From positions 1-24,334 of the forward strand of contig BAXO01000080.1 in assembly GCA_001310555.1 (NCBI GenBank): DNA of 24,334 nt, written 5' to 3'. The notes under the pieces are model-generated. The model did not search any database, had not been told where the DNA came from, and worked only from the letters and a program-made list of their open reading frames with translations. The position numbers and the translations under genes were made by a program. The stretch comes from Bacillus sp. JCM 19058. Its GTDB lineage: Bacteria; Bacillota; Bacilli; Bacillales_H; Bacillaceae_D. This document shows positions 8,068 through 17,340 of this stretch, in pieces. Position 1 is the first letter of the stretch. Every line of letters begins with the position of its first letter.

Positions 8068-8102
8068 AAAGGTAATGAGCCTAAAAAGGAGTGTGGATCG
8101 TA

Positions 8103-8974
8103 ATGAAAGTTGGTTTAAGTTCATACAGTTTGGTCCAAGAGATTAAATCTGGCAAACTATCAATTTTGGATGTCGTTCAATGGGTTGCGGATCATGGCGG
8201 GGAGCATCTTGAACTCGTCCCATACGGGTATACGGTCGTCGATAATCCCGAGCTTGCTGATGCAATTAAAGCAAAAGCAAATTCCGTGGGAATTGAATTG
8301 TCCGGTTATTCGTTTCCAGCAAACTTTGTACAGGAGAACGAGACAGCTTTTGAAGAAGAAGTAAACCGGATTAAAACGCATATCGATATTGCGAACCGTC
8401 TTGGAATAAAAAGCGTCCGTCACGATGTAACAGCCTTTACGCTTCCTCCAGAGGATATGACGATTCATTATTTTGAAAAGCACTTTGATAAAATGGTCAA
8501 AGGAAGCCAGTTGATTGCCGATCACGCGGCGCAATACGGAATTACGACGACAATCGAGAACCACGGATTCAACGTTCAATCGAGCGACCGCGTCTTAAGC
8601 GTGCTCCGTGCCGTTGATCGAGACAACTTTAAGACAACACTCGATATTGGCAACTTTCTTTGTGCAGATGAGGAACCGTTGGTCGGCGTAAAGAAAAATG
8701 TTGGTTACGCTAATGTCGTTCACGTTAAAGACTTTTATATTCGGCCGTACTATGAAAATCCGGGAGAAGGTAAATGGTTCCGATCTGTTAATGGTAATTA
8801 TTTGCGCGGCGCATCGTAGGTCATGGAGATATTAACATTCGCGAAGCCTTTAAACTGTTGAAGAGTGCTGGGTATGACGGTTATCTGACTGTGGAATTTG
8901 AAGGGATGGAAGATCCTCAAACCGGATCTAAAATTGGAATGGATAATGTAAGAAGGATTTGGAACGAGGTTTGA
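8103..8974 (+). CDS. sugar phosphate isomerase/epimerase family protein (TIM barrel), first copy
   Basis: 290 residues after correction; member of the AP-endonuclease-2-like TIM-barrel family that includes IolE, IolI and tagatose/allulose epimerases. Metal-ligand positions are visible: Glu152 in TIENHG, Asp181 in LDIGN, His207 in VHVKD and Glu265 in TVEFEG. The family isomerises, epimerises or dehydrates sugars and keto-inositols; the substrate cannot be told from sequence. The ATG at 8103 has AAAGGAG about 11 bases upstream; a GTG at 8091 overlaps that site and is less likely. One slip at about 8813 in GCGCATCG (an added C or A restores LRGAIVGHGDINI) makes 291 codons. It begins the cassette and is followed after 39 bases by the dehydrogenase gene. 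Confidence 0.85.
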
Positions 8975-9013
8975 AGAAGAAATATACCAAATAAGTTTAA
9001 GGGAGAGAAAAAA

Positions 9014-10075
9014 ATGAGGAAATTAAAAGTTTGTGTAATCGGGGCAGGCTCGATATCTGATATGCATTTCGGCCCTTATTCTAAGCTGGAGAACGTAGAT
9101 TTGGCCGGAGTCTATGATTTGTCAGTCGAGCGAGCGGGCGAAAAAGCAAAGAAATATAATATTCCTAAAGTATATCAATCGCTGGAGGAAGTTCTTGCAG
9201 ATACGTCAATTGAAGCAGTCAGCATATGTACGTGGAATAACTCGCATGCAGACATTGCCATTAAGGCGATGGAGGCCGATAAGCATGTACTGGTCGAAAA
9301 GCCTCTATGTATGACGATGGAGGAAGCTCTTAAAGTGGAGGAAACGGCCAAAAGGACAAACAAAATCCTTCAGGTTGGCTTCGTACGCCGTTTTGCTACG
9401 AATACGAATGTTTTGAAATCATTTATTGACAAAGGTCGACTTGGTGATATTTATTATGCAAAAACAACGTGCATTCGTAGGCTCGGTAACCCAGGCGGCT
9501 GGTTTTCAGACAAATCGCGTTCAGGTGGAGGACCTTTAATTGATATCGGCGTACATGTGATCGATATTTGCTGGTATTTGATGGGCAAGCCGAAAGTGAA
9601 GTCGATTGTCGGTCATACGTATCATTTACTCGGTAACCGCAACAATATTGAAAATCTGAGCTTTTATAAAGCGGCGGACTATGACGCCAACAACAATACA
9701 GTTGAAGATATGGCCAATGCCTTAATTACGTTCGAAAACGGCGCTTCTCTCTCCGTAGACGTCTCTTTTACGTTGCATGCGAAAAAGGATGAACTGTCCG
9801 TGAAACTATATGGAACAAAGGGTGGCGCAGAGCTAGAGCCAGCTTTGCACATTGTTAGTGAAGAGAATAATACGATTTTGAATATTGAGCCTCAGGTGGA
9901 TCACTTGTCTTTTGATTTTGAAAAAGCGTTCCTTGGAGAGGTTCAAGGCTTTGTTGACAGCTGCCTGAATGGTGCTGAAGTAATTGCGCCTGTTGAAGAC
10001 GGGGTAGAAATCATGAAAATATTAACGGGGATTTACGAAGCTGCTGAAAAGAAATGTGAGGTGGTGTTTGAATGA
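9014..10075 (+). CDS. Gfo/Idh/MocA family NAD(P)-dependent dehydrogenase
   Basis: Oxidoreductase for sugars or cyclitols, 353 residues, read without any frame break. The N-terminal Rossmann fold has VCVIGAGSIS (residues 6-15). The conserved EKP motif with its lysine is at 95-97, and the catalytic segment GGGPLIDIGVHVIDICWYLM at 171-190 contains Asp177, His181 and Asp184. The C-terminal half is the usual alpha/beta substrate domain. GGGAGAG precedes the ATG. The stop overlaps the start of the next gene (ATGA), so the two are translationally coupled. With a TIM-barrel isomerase on each side it probably oxidises the sugar to a keto form that the partners rearrange; this is inference from the context of similar clusters. 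Confidence 0.92.
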   Translation: MRKLKVCVIGAGSISDMHFGPYSKLENVDLAGVYDLSVERAGEKAKKYNIPKVYQSLEEVLADTSIEAVSICTWNNSHADIAIKAMEADKHVLVEKPLCMTMEEALKVEETAKRTNKILQVGFVRRFATNTNVLKSFIDKGRLGDIYYAKTTCIRRLGNPGGWFSDKSRSGGGPLIDIGVHVIDICWYLMGKPKVKSIVGHTYHLLGNRNNIENLSFYKAADYDANNNTVEDMANALITFENGASLSVDVSFTLHAKKDELSVKLYGTKGGAELEPALHIVSEENNTILNIEPQVDHLSFDFEKAFLGEVQGFVDSCLNGAEVIAPVEDGVEIMKILTGIYEAAEKKCEVVFE

Positions 10076-10969
10076 CACAGTCTATAAAAATTACGAACAA
10101 AATCGGTGTTATCGTTGACAGCTTCCAGCTTCCGCTGCGCGAAGGCTTAAAAAAAAGGCAAAGGAGCTCGGAGCTGATGGCGTTCAGATTTACGCAGTAT
10201 CAGGGGAAATGGACCCGGAAAACCTGACGCCCGCTGCGCGTCAAGAACTGAAGTCTTACATTGAAGAGCTTGGGCTTGAGATATCGGCACTTTGCGGTGA
10301 TTTAGGCGGCCATGGTTTTCAGGACAAAGCAGAAAACGTAGAAAAGATGGACAAATCGAAGCGAATTATGGAGCTAGGCGCTGAGCTTGGTACAAATATC
10401 GTAACGACTCATATCGGCATAGTACCTGATGACACGAGTTCGGCTATTTATGATAATATGCAATCGGTATGTGATGAGCTAGGACTGTTTGCCAAAGAGA
10501 TGAATGCGTATTTTGCAATCGAAACAGGACCAGAAACCTCGAGACATTTGAAAGCATTTCTTGACACTTTACGGACAGATGGAGTTTCCGTGAATTTTGA
10601 TCCGGCTAACATGATTATGGTTACCGGGGACGATCCAGTTGAAGGCGTTAAAGTATTAAAGGATTATATCGTCCATACTCATGCAAAGGATGGAATCCGC
10701 TATAAACCGGTCGATCCACGAGATTTATATGGCTTTTTAGGCTACGGTGGCGGCACGGATCATGATAAGATTGCTGAAATGGTCGCGGACGGAGAGTTTT
10801 TTTTAAAGAAATGGCCCTTGGGAAAGGGGATCTAGATTTTAACGCTTATTTCCAGGCATTACAGGAGATTGGCTATAACGGCTATTTAACGATTGAGCGT
10901 GAAGTGCGAGAGCAGCCGGTGAAAGACATTGGCGATGCGGTTCAATTTTTACAGAGCTTTAAAAAATAA
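10072..10969 (+). CDS. sugar phosphate isomerase/epimerase family protein (TIM barrel), second copy
   Basis: About 297-299 residues; same fold family as the gene at 8103 but clearly diverged from it. Metal-ligand motifs: FAIETGPETS (Glu), SVNFDPANMIM (Asp), VHTHAKDG (His) and LTIEREV (Glu). The start overlaps the dehydrogenase stop by four bases (ATGA). Two slips: A8 at 10149-10156 (six or nine A restores the frame into AKELGADGVQIYAVSGEM) and T8 at 10797-10804 (six or nine T restores EFFKEMALGKGDLDF). After these the frame runs to the TAA at 10967-10969. It ends the enzyme part of the cassette; a terminator-like region follows before the regulator gene. Confidence 0.85.
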
Positions 10970-10987
10970 GGGAACGAGCATAAAGGG

Positions 10988-11040
10988 GGAGTTTGCTAAT
11001 TGCAGGCTTCTCCCCATCATTTTATTGGGATTTTTTTTAC
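10988..11040 (+). terminator. terminator region after the second isomerase gene
   Basis: Two overlapping hairpins: GGGGAG ... CTCCCC and, nested at its right side, CCCA ... TGGG followed by A and eight T. Either would end the enzyme transcript. The regulator gene starts 80 bases later with its own ribosome site. Confidence 0.6.
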
Positions 11041-11120
11041 GGAATAAGACACCTCCTCTAAGCGGAGCATAAGGAGGCTCGACGTTACAGACTGGACGAC
11101 ATAGGGAGGAAGACTATTTT

Positions 11121-12274
11121 ATGAAGCAAAGTGTCAAGCAAGATCAGGAGCAAATTAAACAGCATAATAAACGAATGATTCTTGGCATTATCAAAAAGGC
11201 TCATTTCGCGAATTGAAATTGCGAATGAGACCGGAATGAGTGCTACTGCTGTCAGCCGGCTTGTTAATGAGCTGATTGAGCAAGGCTTAATTTATGAAAC
11301 GTCCAAGTTTTCGGGAGGAGTAGGACGCAAGGCGGTCATGCTTGCCCTGAAGGAAGACTGGGCCTATACTGCTGGCATTTTGCTCAAGAAGAGGAGCATC
11401 CATATTGGTCTTGTCAATTTTAAAGGCGAGCTCATTGATTCGATAAGCATCACTCATTTCGCCCAAAAATCGACACCCTCCGCGACGTTGAACCTAGTAG
11501 TCGAAAGCATTAATCAGCTCCTTGCCACCTTGCAAATACCGAAGCACAAATTAGTCGGCTTGGCCATGGGCATCCCAGGTATCGTCGATTTTGCGGCAGG
11601 GATTGTCCGGTATTCTACCTTATTAGACTGGAGAAACGTAAATGTAAAGGAAAAAAATTCAAGAGAGCTTCCCGGTTCCTATTTATGTTGACAATGATTT
11701 AAAAGTTAAAATTCAGGCGGAATATCAATATAACAGCATGAATAACAGACTGGCGCTAATCGAGGTCGGGAACGGTGTCGGCTCCGCATTTATATCGGAA
11801 GGGGAAGTCTTTCGCGACGGTGCAAACTTGGCAGGAGAGCTCGGACATCTGACAGTGATGCCATTCGGGAATCTTTGCTCCTGTGGAAAAAGGGGTTGTC
11901 TAGAAACGTACGTCACAGAATATGCACTGTTAAAGGAAAGCCGTACGATCGAACCGATCAATGATATTCATGCGTTGTACAAGGCGGCAAGAAAGCAAGA
12001 GTCCTGGGCACAAAGCCTTCTTGAAAGAACAGCTTTTTTTATTGCTGTTTCGCTGAATACAATTGTTTGCTTGTATAACCCGGATAGACTCATCCTGTGC
12101 GGCGAGCTGATCCAGCATTATCCGGAAATTGTCGATTTGGTGAATCAGTACAGTCAGGAAGAGGTCTGGCAGCCGGTCGATACTTCAGCCGAAGCCGTAG
12201 CGACGGGCTTAAGAGATGAAGATATCATCCTGTCAACAGGGAACATCGCTTTGAAATCCTATTTTCTACACTAG
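11121..12274 (+). CDS. ROK-family (XylR/NagC type) transcriptional repressor
   Basis: 384 residues after correction, close to Bacillus XylR. The N-terminal winged helix-turn-helix (about 10-75) reads IKQHNKRMILGIIKKA then ISRIEIANETGMSATAVSRL; the C-terminal ROK domain has GLAMGIPGIVDF, VGNGVGSAFISEG, the metal motif GELGH ... CSCGKRGCLETY and a late NPDRLILCGEL. Such proteins release DNA when they bind a sugar. Slips: near 11202, where GCTCATTT most simply lost two C (KKAPISRIEIA), and A7 at 11651-11657 (six restores KEKIQESFPVPIYVDNDLK). These give 385 codons. It is the only regulator in the cassette and probably controls it, perhaps through the palindrome at 8043-8067. GGGAGGA precedes the ATG. 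Confidence 0.9.
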
Positions 12275-12325
12275 GCAAGGTATTTAAGTCACAATGGTAT
12301 TTTTGAAACCGATGGTAGCAAAAGA

Positions 12326-12358
12326 GAATCGACTATTCGTCGATTCCCCTCGCTTTTA
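12326..12358 (+). terminator. terminator between the ROK gene and ampS (convergent)
   Basis: GAATCGAC (12326-12333), a 5-base loop and GTCGATTC (12339-12346), followed by CCCCTCGCTTTTATTTT. The T tract is not adjacent, so it may be weak. It lies between two converging genes and could serve both. Confidence 0.45.
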
Positions 12359-12386
12359 TTTTCCGTTCTGTACAGAGAATTGACGT

Positions 12387-13502
12387 TCATTTCAAATTCT
12401 CGGGATTTAAAGGCTCGAGCTGTGGCAAGACAAATCGCCCGTCTTTGCGAACGAGCACATCGTCAAAGAAAATCTCACCGCCGCCATATTCGGGACGCTG
12501 AATCATGACCATGTCCCAATGGATCGATGAGTTATTGCCGTTGGACGCCTGCTGATAGCATTGGCCAGGTGTAAAGTGAAAACTGCCATCAATTTTCTCA
12601 TCAAACAAAATATCCTTCATCGGATGCTGAATATAGGGGTTGACACCGATAGCAAATTCTCCAATAAAACGGGCACCCTCATCCGTATCGAATATTTTGT
12701 TGATACGGTCGCTGTCGTTAGCTGTTGCTTCCGTTATTTTTCCGTCCTGAAAGGTTAAAGATACTTGTTCGAAAACAAAGCCTTGATAAGGTGAAGGGGT
12801 ATTGTATGTAATGACACCGTTAACCGAATTGCGAACAGGAGCCGTATACACTTCCCCGTCAGATGTTGAGATGCCCGGCACACTTTACCGAAGGAATACC
12901 TTTAACAGAAAAGGATAAGTCAGTTCCAGGTCCGGTTATGCGAACGCGGTCCGTTTTGTCGAGTAATTGAACTAGCGGCTCCATCGCTGTATTCATTTTT
13001 GATAATCGATATTGCAAACATTGAAGTAAAAATCTTCAAACGCCTCAATGCTTGTATTAGCTAACTGCGCCATGGATGGAGTTGGAAAGCGCAAGACGAC
13101 CCATTTTGTCTTTGGGACTCTTATTTCTTGATGCACCTTTGACGTTACCGTTTTTCCGTACATACTCATTTTTTTTCTGAGGGAACATCGCTGAACTCAG
13201 AAATATTGTCTCCTGCCCTTAAGCCGACATAGGCATCCATCTGGCTCATCACATTGGCTTCAAACTGAGCAAGCTGCTCTAGCTGTTCTTGCTCCGCCCC
13301 TAACAGTAAAGAGCGATTCACTTGATGATCCTTTAATGATACAAATGGGTAACCTCCGACCTTGTAAGCTTCGCGGACAAGTGCGGAAACAAACTCACGC
13401 TGGAGGCCAAAGTTTTCAATTAATACTTTTTCCCCTTTTTGCAAATCGATGGAATACCGAATAATTTTTTTGAGCTAGCGTTTCTAATCTAGGGTCTTTC
13501 AT
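12387..13502 (-). CDS. ampS: AmpS, M29 family metallo-aminopeptidase
   Basis: Cytosolic aminopeptidase of the thermophilic-aminopeptidase (M29) family, about 371 residues after correction. Seen: [91 protein letters not shown] with the metal glutamates, FHFTPGQ and [20 protein letters not shown] with the metal His and Asp. AAGGAGG precedes the ATG at 13502. Slips: A7 at 13475-13481, A8 near 13168-13176 (six restores SEKMSMYGK), near 12996 (one base missing, YxKMNTAM), and near 12862, where two C missing restores AGHLNIPDGEV. These give 372 codons. It stands leftward between two rightward units and has its own promoter. Confidence 0.92.
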
Positions 13503-13532
13503 AGAGACATTCCTCCTTATTAGTTCTTTTCC

Positions 13533-13563
13533 ATTGTATCTGAAAAAAAAGCGATCTTAACAA
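13533..13563 (-). promoter_or_regulatory. probable sigma-A promoter of ampS
   Basis: Read on the minus strand: TTGTTA (13563-13558) and TACAAT (13538-13533). The spacer is 19 bases as read but contains an eight-base homopolymer; one or two fewer bases, as elsewhere in the window, would give 17-18. Confidence 0.4.
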
Positions 13564-13623
13564 GTTAAGCAAAAAAAGTTGCAGGAATTTGTCTATATTT
13601 CGAGAAGTAAATGAGTCAGGGAA

Positions 13624-13648
13624 GTTTAACCACTGAAAAAGGGGGTAC
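13624..13648 (+). promoter_or_regulatory. sigma-B type promoter of ytxG-ytxH
   Basis: GTTTAA (13624-13629), a 13-base spacer and GGGTAC (13643-13648) fit the general-stress sigma-B consensus (GTTTAA / GGGTAT). It lies 29 bases before the ytxG start. In B. subtilis the ytxGHJ operon is known as a general-stress, sigma-B dependent unit, which agrees. Confidence 0.75.
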
Positions 13649-13676
13649 TCTTTAAGCAAGAGGAGGTGCATACATC

Positions 13677-14113
13677 ATGGAAATATTACTTTACATAAGT
13701 GCAATTATTGCGGCTGTGGCATTTGCCGTATTAGTGATATATTTAGTTCGTACACTGATATTAGCCAACCGTACACTGGATCATGTGCCAATACAATGGC
13801 AGGTCTGGAAAAACAAATTAATGGAATAACAAAAGAGACAGAAGAGCTTTTGCATCGAACGAACCGTTTGGCAGACGAGATCCAACGTAAAACCGATTCA
13901 CTAAACACTGTTTTTACGACGGTAAAGGACTTGGGAGATTCAGTACAGCAAGTGAATCACTCGATCAAGCATGTGTCGAGTACAATCTCAAACCAAGCCA
14001 TTCAGCAGTCCGAAAATATAGCTCAGGCGGTTCAGTGGGGAAATGTTATTCTTGACTTCTATACTAGATTCAAAGCCCGTCAACGCCGTGAAAAAAATAA
14101 TGATGAGAATTGA
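13677..14113 (+). CDS. ytxG: YtxG, DUF948 membrane-anchored stress protein
   Basis: 145 residues after correction. One N-terminal membrane segment (EILLYISAIIAAVAFAVLVI, residues 2-21) is followed by a long helical, probably coiled-coil part: AGLEKQINGITKETEELL, RTNRLADEIQRKTDSLN, VKDLGDSVQQVNHSIK. This is the DUF948 pattern, a domain resembling part of chemotaxis receptor coils; the molecular role is unknown. AGGAGGTG (13661-13668) precedes the ATG. One slip near 13787: GTGCC must be GTGGCC to join LDHV to ANTMAGLEKQ. It shares a sigma-B promoter with ytxH, 24 bases downstream. Confidence 0.9.
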
Positions 14114-14137
14114 TTTTTATTAAGGAGGAGTTATCAA

Positions 14138-14591
14138 ATGGCGGATATGAATACGAAGGATTTTTTTGATTGGAACATTAATTGGTGGAATAGTAGGGGC
14201 GACGACAGCTTTATTATTAGCGCCAAAATCGGGTAAGGAACTGCGCAGTGATTTAAATGAACAAGCACAAATTGCTCGTAATAAAACGACCGAATTGACA
14301 TCGACTGCCTATGAAAAAGGGAATGAATGGGCAAATTACGCAAAGGAAAAATCGTCTAATCTGGCTAAAGTTGTTTCCGATCAGTCGGCCCAAGTTGTTG
14401 AAAAAGTGAAGGAAGCTACTAAGAATGCAAGAGCAGAAGCTGAAGGCGTGACAGAAGCTGCAAATGAACTGTCGGAAGACCTAACGGGCGAGCCTGGCTC
14501 AGCAGGTGAAGAAGTTGAAGAAAATGTTAAGCAGGAAATCGATGATATTCAAAGTAAAGTTTCGGAGGAAGCCGAAACCCAAAATACGTAA
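14138..14591 (+). CDS. ytxH: YtxH, general stress protein (gas-vesicle-like YtxH family)
   Basis: 150 residues after correction. A hydrophobic N-terminus (FLIGTLIGGIVGATTALLLA) is followed by the family hallmark PKSGKELRSDL and a long charged, helical tail rich in Ala, Glu and Lys, ending in an acidic stretch. A member of the YtxH-like family, membrane-associated, of unknown molecular function, induced in general stress in B. subtilis. AAGGAGG precedes the ATG. The only slip is T7 at 14161-14167, where six T restores MADMNTKDFLIGTLIGG. The usual third gene of the operon, ytxJ, is absent; a strong terminator follows at once. Confidence 0.9.
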
Positions 14592-14604
14592 CGTTAAATG
14601 ATGC

Positions 14605-14650
14605 AATAAGCTTATTCACGACCATCGTTCGTGAATAAGCTTATTTTTTT
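14605..14650 (+). terminator. strong terminator after ytxH
   Basis: A perfect 17-bp stem AATAAGCTTATTCACGA / TCGTGAATAAGCTTATT with a 7-base loop and a seven-T tail. It ends the ytxGH operon where ytxJ would be expected. Confidence 0.92.
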
Positions 14651-14838
14651 GGCTCTACAATATATGTTGGGGTCGAGGAACAATTGAGGTAAAAAAAATA
14701 CACGCAGCCTCCTTTATCCAGTATCCTTGAATTGTTGAGAAACAAGTAAAGGAGAGCTGCGCGAATATGAATTTTACACGATGTTACCAGGATTAAAAGA
14801 CATCATCATCACAAAAATGCAAGAGGGAGAGGACTCGC
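14651..14838 (+). mobile_element. left-end fragment of an ISL3-type insertion sequence
   Basis: The segment opens with GGCTCTACAATATATGTTGG at 14651, resembling the terminal repeats of ISL3-family elements (GGCTCT...). It then has a hairpin over a ribosome site and the start of a transposase: MNFT, then in the next frame MLPGLKDIIITKMQEGED, a pattern I associate with ISL3-family transposase N-termini. The similarity stops near 14838, where the neighbouring gene's C-terminus begins, so only about 190 bases remain. The catalytic domain and the right end are missing. Recognised by eye, not by search. Confidence 0.5.
14703..14761 (+). promoter_or_regulatory. hairpin hiding the transposase ribosome site
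   Basis: CGCAGCCTCCTTTA (14703-14716) can pair with TAAAGGAGAGCTGCG (14747-14761) with one bulge. The AAAGGAG at 14748-14754 is the transposase ribosome site. Such structures keep transposase translation off when transcription enters an element from outside. Confidence 0.5.
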
Positions 14839-14841
14839 TGC

Positions 14842-17002
14842 TCAGGACTTGGAGTCATCGACAATTAAATCGATGTGATCTCCATTAGTAAGTGGAGCAG
14901 TAAAGCTCGTTTCCTGCCCATTCTTTCTCAGTCGGATCATTTGCTTGCTTTTCAGAGGAAGCTCAAGCTCGACTTTAGCAAAAATGTCTTGCAAGATGAA
15001 GGGCTCAACGTTTCTTTCTAACATTGTCAGCTTATCGCCGGCTGCAATCGAATCGGAGCAAGACATGGGTACTTGTTCTTTTTTGACTTCAATCACTTGT
15101 TTTTCGAGTACGATCGGCTTGTGATTAAAAAAGACTTCAATTTTCATAACGCATTCTATATTTAGGGCAGTGGCTAATGAATGAACAGTTGCTTTTTCAG
15201 GAAGCGCTTGCTCTAGCCATTCAAATCGATCATGATTTTCTACCGAATCTTCGAGGGTAACCGCTTTTCCATTTTTTCGAATAGTATTTGTCAAATTTGC
15301 TAAATTCACCGTCTTACCGTTTACCGTCACTGAAAAAGCGCAGAACGGTTCAAGCGGAATATGTAATGCAGTCAAGATTTCTTTAACAGTGGTAGGGAAT
15401 TCGATTGTCAATACATCGCGTTCCTGTACCTCTGCCATCTCCTGAACTATTGCCCCATTGCACTTAATCGTTGCCGGAATCTCTACGGCTGTTTCGTTAA
15501 TCGTAATGGAAAGCTGAGGTACTTCCCCGAGAAGCTCCTTAATTGTAACGTTGGCCTGCTTTCCGTTTGCCCCCCGTTCGACATGAATTTGATCATTGGG
15601 TTCAAGTGGGGCATCAAAGGAGGTGGGCTCTCCATTTTTCAAAAGCCGTGGGGGTTGCCCATGCTCCCCCGGAATAGAAATAAGGCGATTTTGGACGGTT
15701 GCCATCTTTGCTAGACCAGGCTTACCATATAGCTTCGAAATATCGATCCCTGCTGCCATCAGTCCATCCCCAACGGTTAGACGTTGACGTCAAACAAGCG
15801 CAATTTCTCGTCATTTACGAGTACACTCACATATTCAATTGGGTTTTCTTTTGCTGCGATAGCAATTCCGATTGGTGTAACGAACTCGGGTCCACGTGAA
15901 TCCCGTCTGCAGTCATTAGCTTTTTAATCGCCTCCATTCCGCGAATTGCGACGCGATTACTCGGCAGCTGTAAGGCATCGGCTAGATGCTTTGTCAAATT
16001 AGGGGTCATACTACCGCCTCCGACGAGCATGACAGCCTTTGGCGCTTTTCCATTTAGTCGGATAATTTCTTCACTAATAGAGCGCGCTAAAGTTTGGATC
16101 GCCGAAGTAATTGGCGCAACAATATCTTCTTTTGCATAGAGTGTTTCAAAGCCGAGAATATCTTTTATTTCTACTTCATCTTTCGTGCTGAGCTCACGCT
16201 TTACCGCTTCTGCATCCGGAAAGTCTAGCAGAAAATGATCGCTAAGCGCCTCAGTAATTTCGTCACCAGCTACTGGAACCATACCATAGGCTGTAACAGT
16301 ACCTTCATCTGTTAAGGCAATGTCGGATGTGCCCGCACCGATATCGACAAGAGCGACATTCAGACGGCGCATCGATGGGGGAATAAGGACATTGATCGCT
16401 GCTATTGGTTCGAGTGTCAGTGCTTCAAGTTCGAGATGGACGAGAGAAAGAGCTGTAAGCAGCGATTCGACTACGATCTTAGGTAGAAAGGTCGCAATGA
16501 CTTCGACAGTTGCTGTTTCTCCATTTTGCTCAAGTAGGCTCCCAATGCGTTCACCATCAAGGAGATAAGTCAATACAGAATAGCCGACACAATAATAATG
16601 GGAAACAAACTCTTTTTCCTGCTCTTTGGCAAGGGCATACTGAGCTTGTTGCACAGCGCTTAATTCAAGATGAAGCACATCATTTCGCTCTAGCATCGGT
16701 TTTCCTTTTATAGCGATTTCATAGGAAGATCGTTTCGTTTTCAAGGAGCGCCCTGCCGCTGCAACACAGACTTTAGTTAATGGGCCGTTGCGCTCTTCGA
16801 GTTTATGCTTAACCCTTGCAATGACCGCAGCCACTGAAGGGATGTCGTGAATTTGTCCATCAAGCATGGAGCGTTCGGTATGCTCAATCGTTTCTAGGTC
16901 CAATAGCTCAAACTGTTCACCCGATTGCTTAAGCAGCAAGCCAACAACGGAACGAGTTCCGATATCGAGGGCAAAGAAAGGTGAGGTCGAAAGCTCTGTC
17001 AA
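14842..17002 (-). CDS. FtsA/PilM-like actin-fold ATPase with long repeat-bearing C-terminus
   Basis: About 720 residues after correction. The N-terminal ~370 residues are an FtsA/PilM-type actin fold: FALDIGTRSVVG (phosphate 1), an SHS2-type insertion (VCVAAAGRSLKTKRSS), LVDIGAGTSDIAL (phosphate 2, about 218-230) and AVMLVGGGSMTPNL (adenosine motif). The C-terminal ~300 residues lack a known domain but repeat a beta-rich unit: LLKNGEPTSFDAPLEPNDQI, IRKNGKAVTLEDSVENHD, LRKNGQETSFTAPLTNGDHI. It is much longer than true FtsA (about 440) and has no membrane-targeting tail. I prefer the TTG at 17002, which has AGGTGA five bases upstream, over ATG 17017. Slips: GGG 15888-15890 and near 15779, each lacking one G/C-type base. 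Function unknown; perhaps a scaffold or type IV pilus/division-like role. Confidence 0.8.
14845..15648 (-). repeat. degenerate protein repeats in the C-terminus of the FtsA-like protein
   Basis: Three copies of an approximately 25-residue unit, K/R-N-G-x-x-x-S/T-F-x-A-P-L-x-x-x-D-x-I, lie near 15648-15571, in the middle of the region, and at 14937-14845. The first and last are closest (TSFDAPLEPNDQIHVE and TSFTAPLTNGDHIDLI). The pattern suggests repeated small beta domains, perhaps of beta-grasp type. Confidence 0.55.
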
Positions 17003-17017
17003 ATAAATCACCTGCAT

Positions 17018-17340
17018 TTCAATTTGTTTATTCTTATTTTACTAGAACTTTAGTTTCAAAGTAAGGGTTGAAAAAGAAAGATTCAAACAGGAAAAGGGAT
17101 TAATTTATTATGTATGTACTGTGATAGTGTCCATTTTTGCGTAAGGAAAGCTATTGTAGCTAGCGATACGAACCGTTAAGTGTTTGTGTTCGAGAGAAAG
17201 GTGATTCTGGATGATATTGAACCGTGAAGCTCTTTCAAAGAGAAGGAGCTATCGATCCGAACTCGGCAATACTCTCCTGTCAGCACGTTTCTGTTAGGTT
17301 ACGACCTAGACAGTAGGTGCTTCGACATTTTACAGATTTC
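17018..17340. other. 323-base region without a confident gene
   Basis: AT-rich near the FtsA-like gene, then mixed. The only candidate is a 28-codon ORF with a good ribosome site (17211-17297). I see no clear terminator or promoter. Confidence 0.5.
17211..17297 (+). CDS. possible 28-residue peptide
   Basis: An AAAGGTGAT ribosome site lies 6 bases before an ATG, followed by 28 codons (MILNREALSKRRSYR, then SELGNTLLSARFC) and a TAG. The peptide is basic, with no known motif. Supported only by the ribosome site, and frame slips could have cut a longer ORF. Confidence 0.2.
   Translation: MILNREALSKRRSYRSELGNTLLSARFC

Larger units (their letters stand above)
7776..8102 (+). other. regulatory region in front of the sugar cassette
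   Basis: 327 bases without a confident gene. It contains an AAGACGA / TCGTCTT inverted repeat just after murC, a sigma-A-like promoter (7895-7923), a cre-like site (7929-7942), a very short ORF (8006-8041) and a 25-base palindrome (8043-8067) close to the first cassette gene. Confidence 0.6.
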
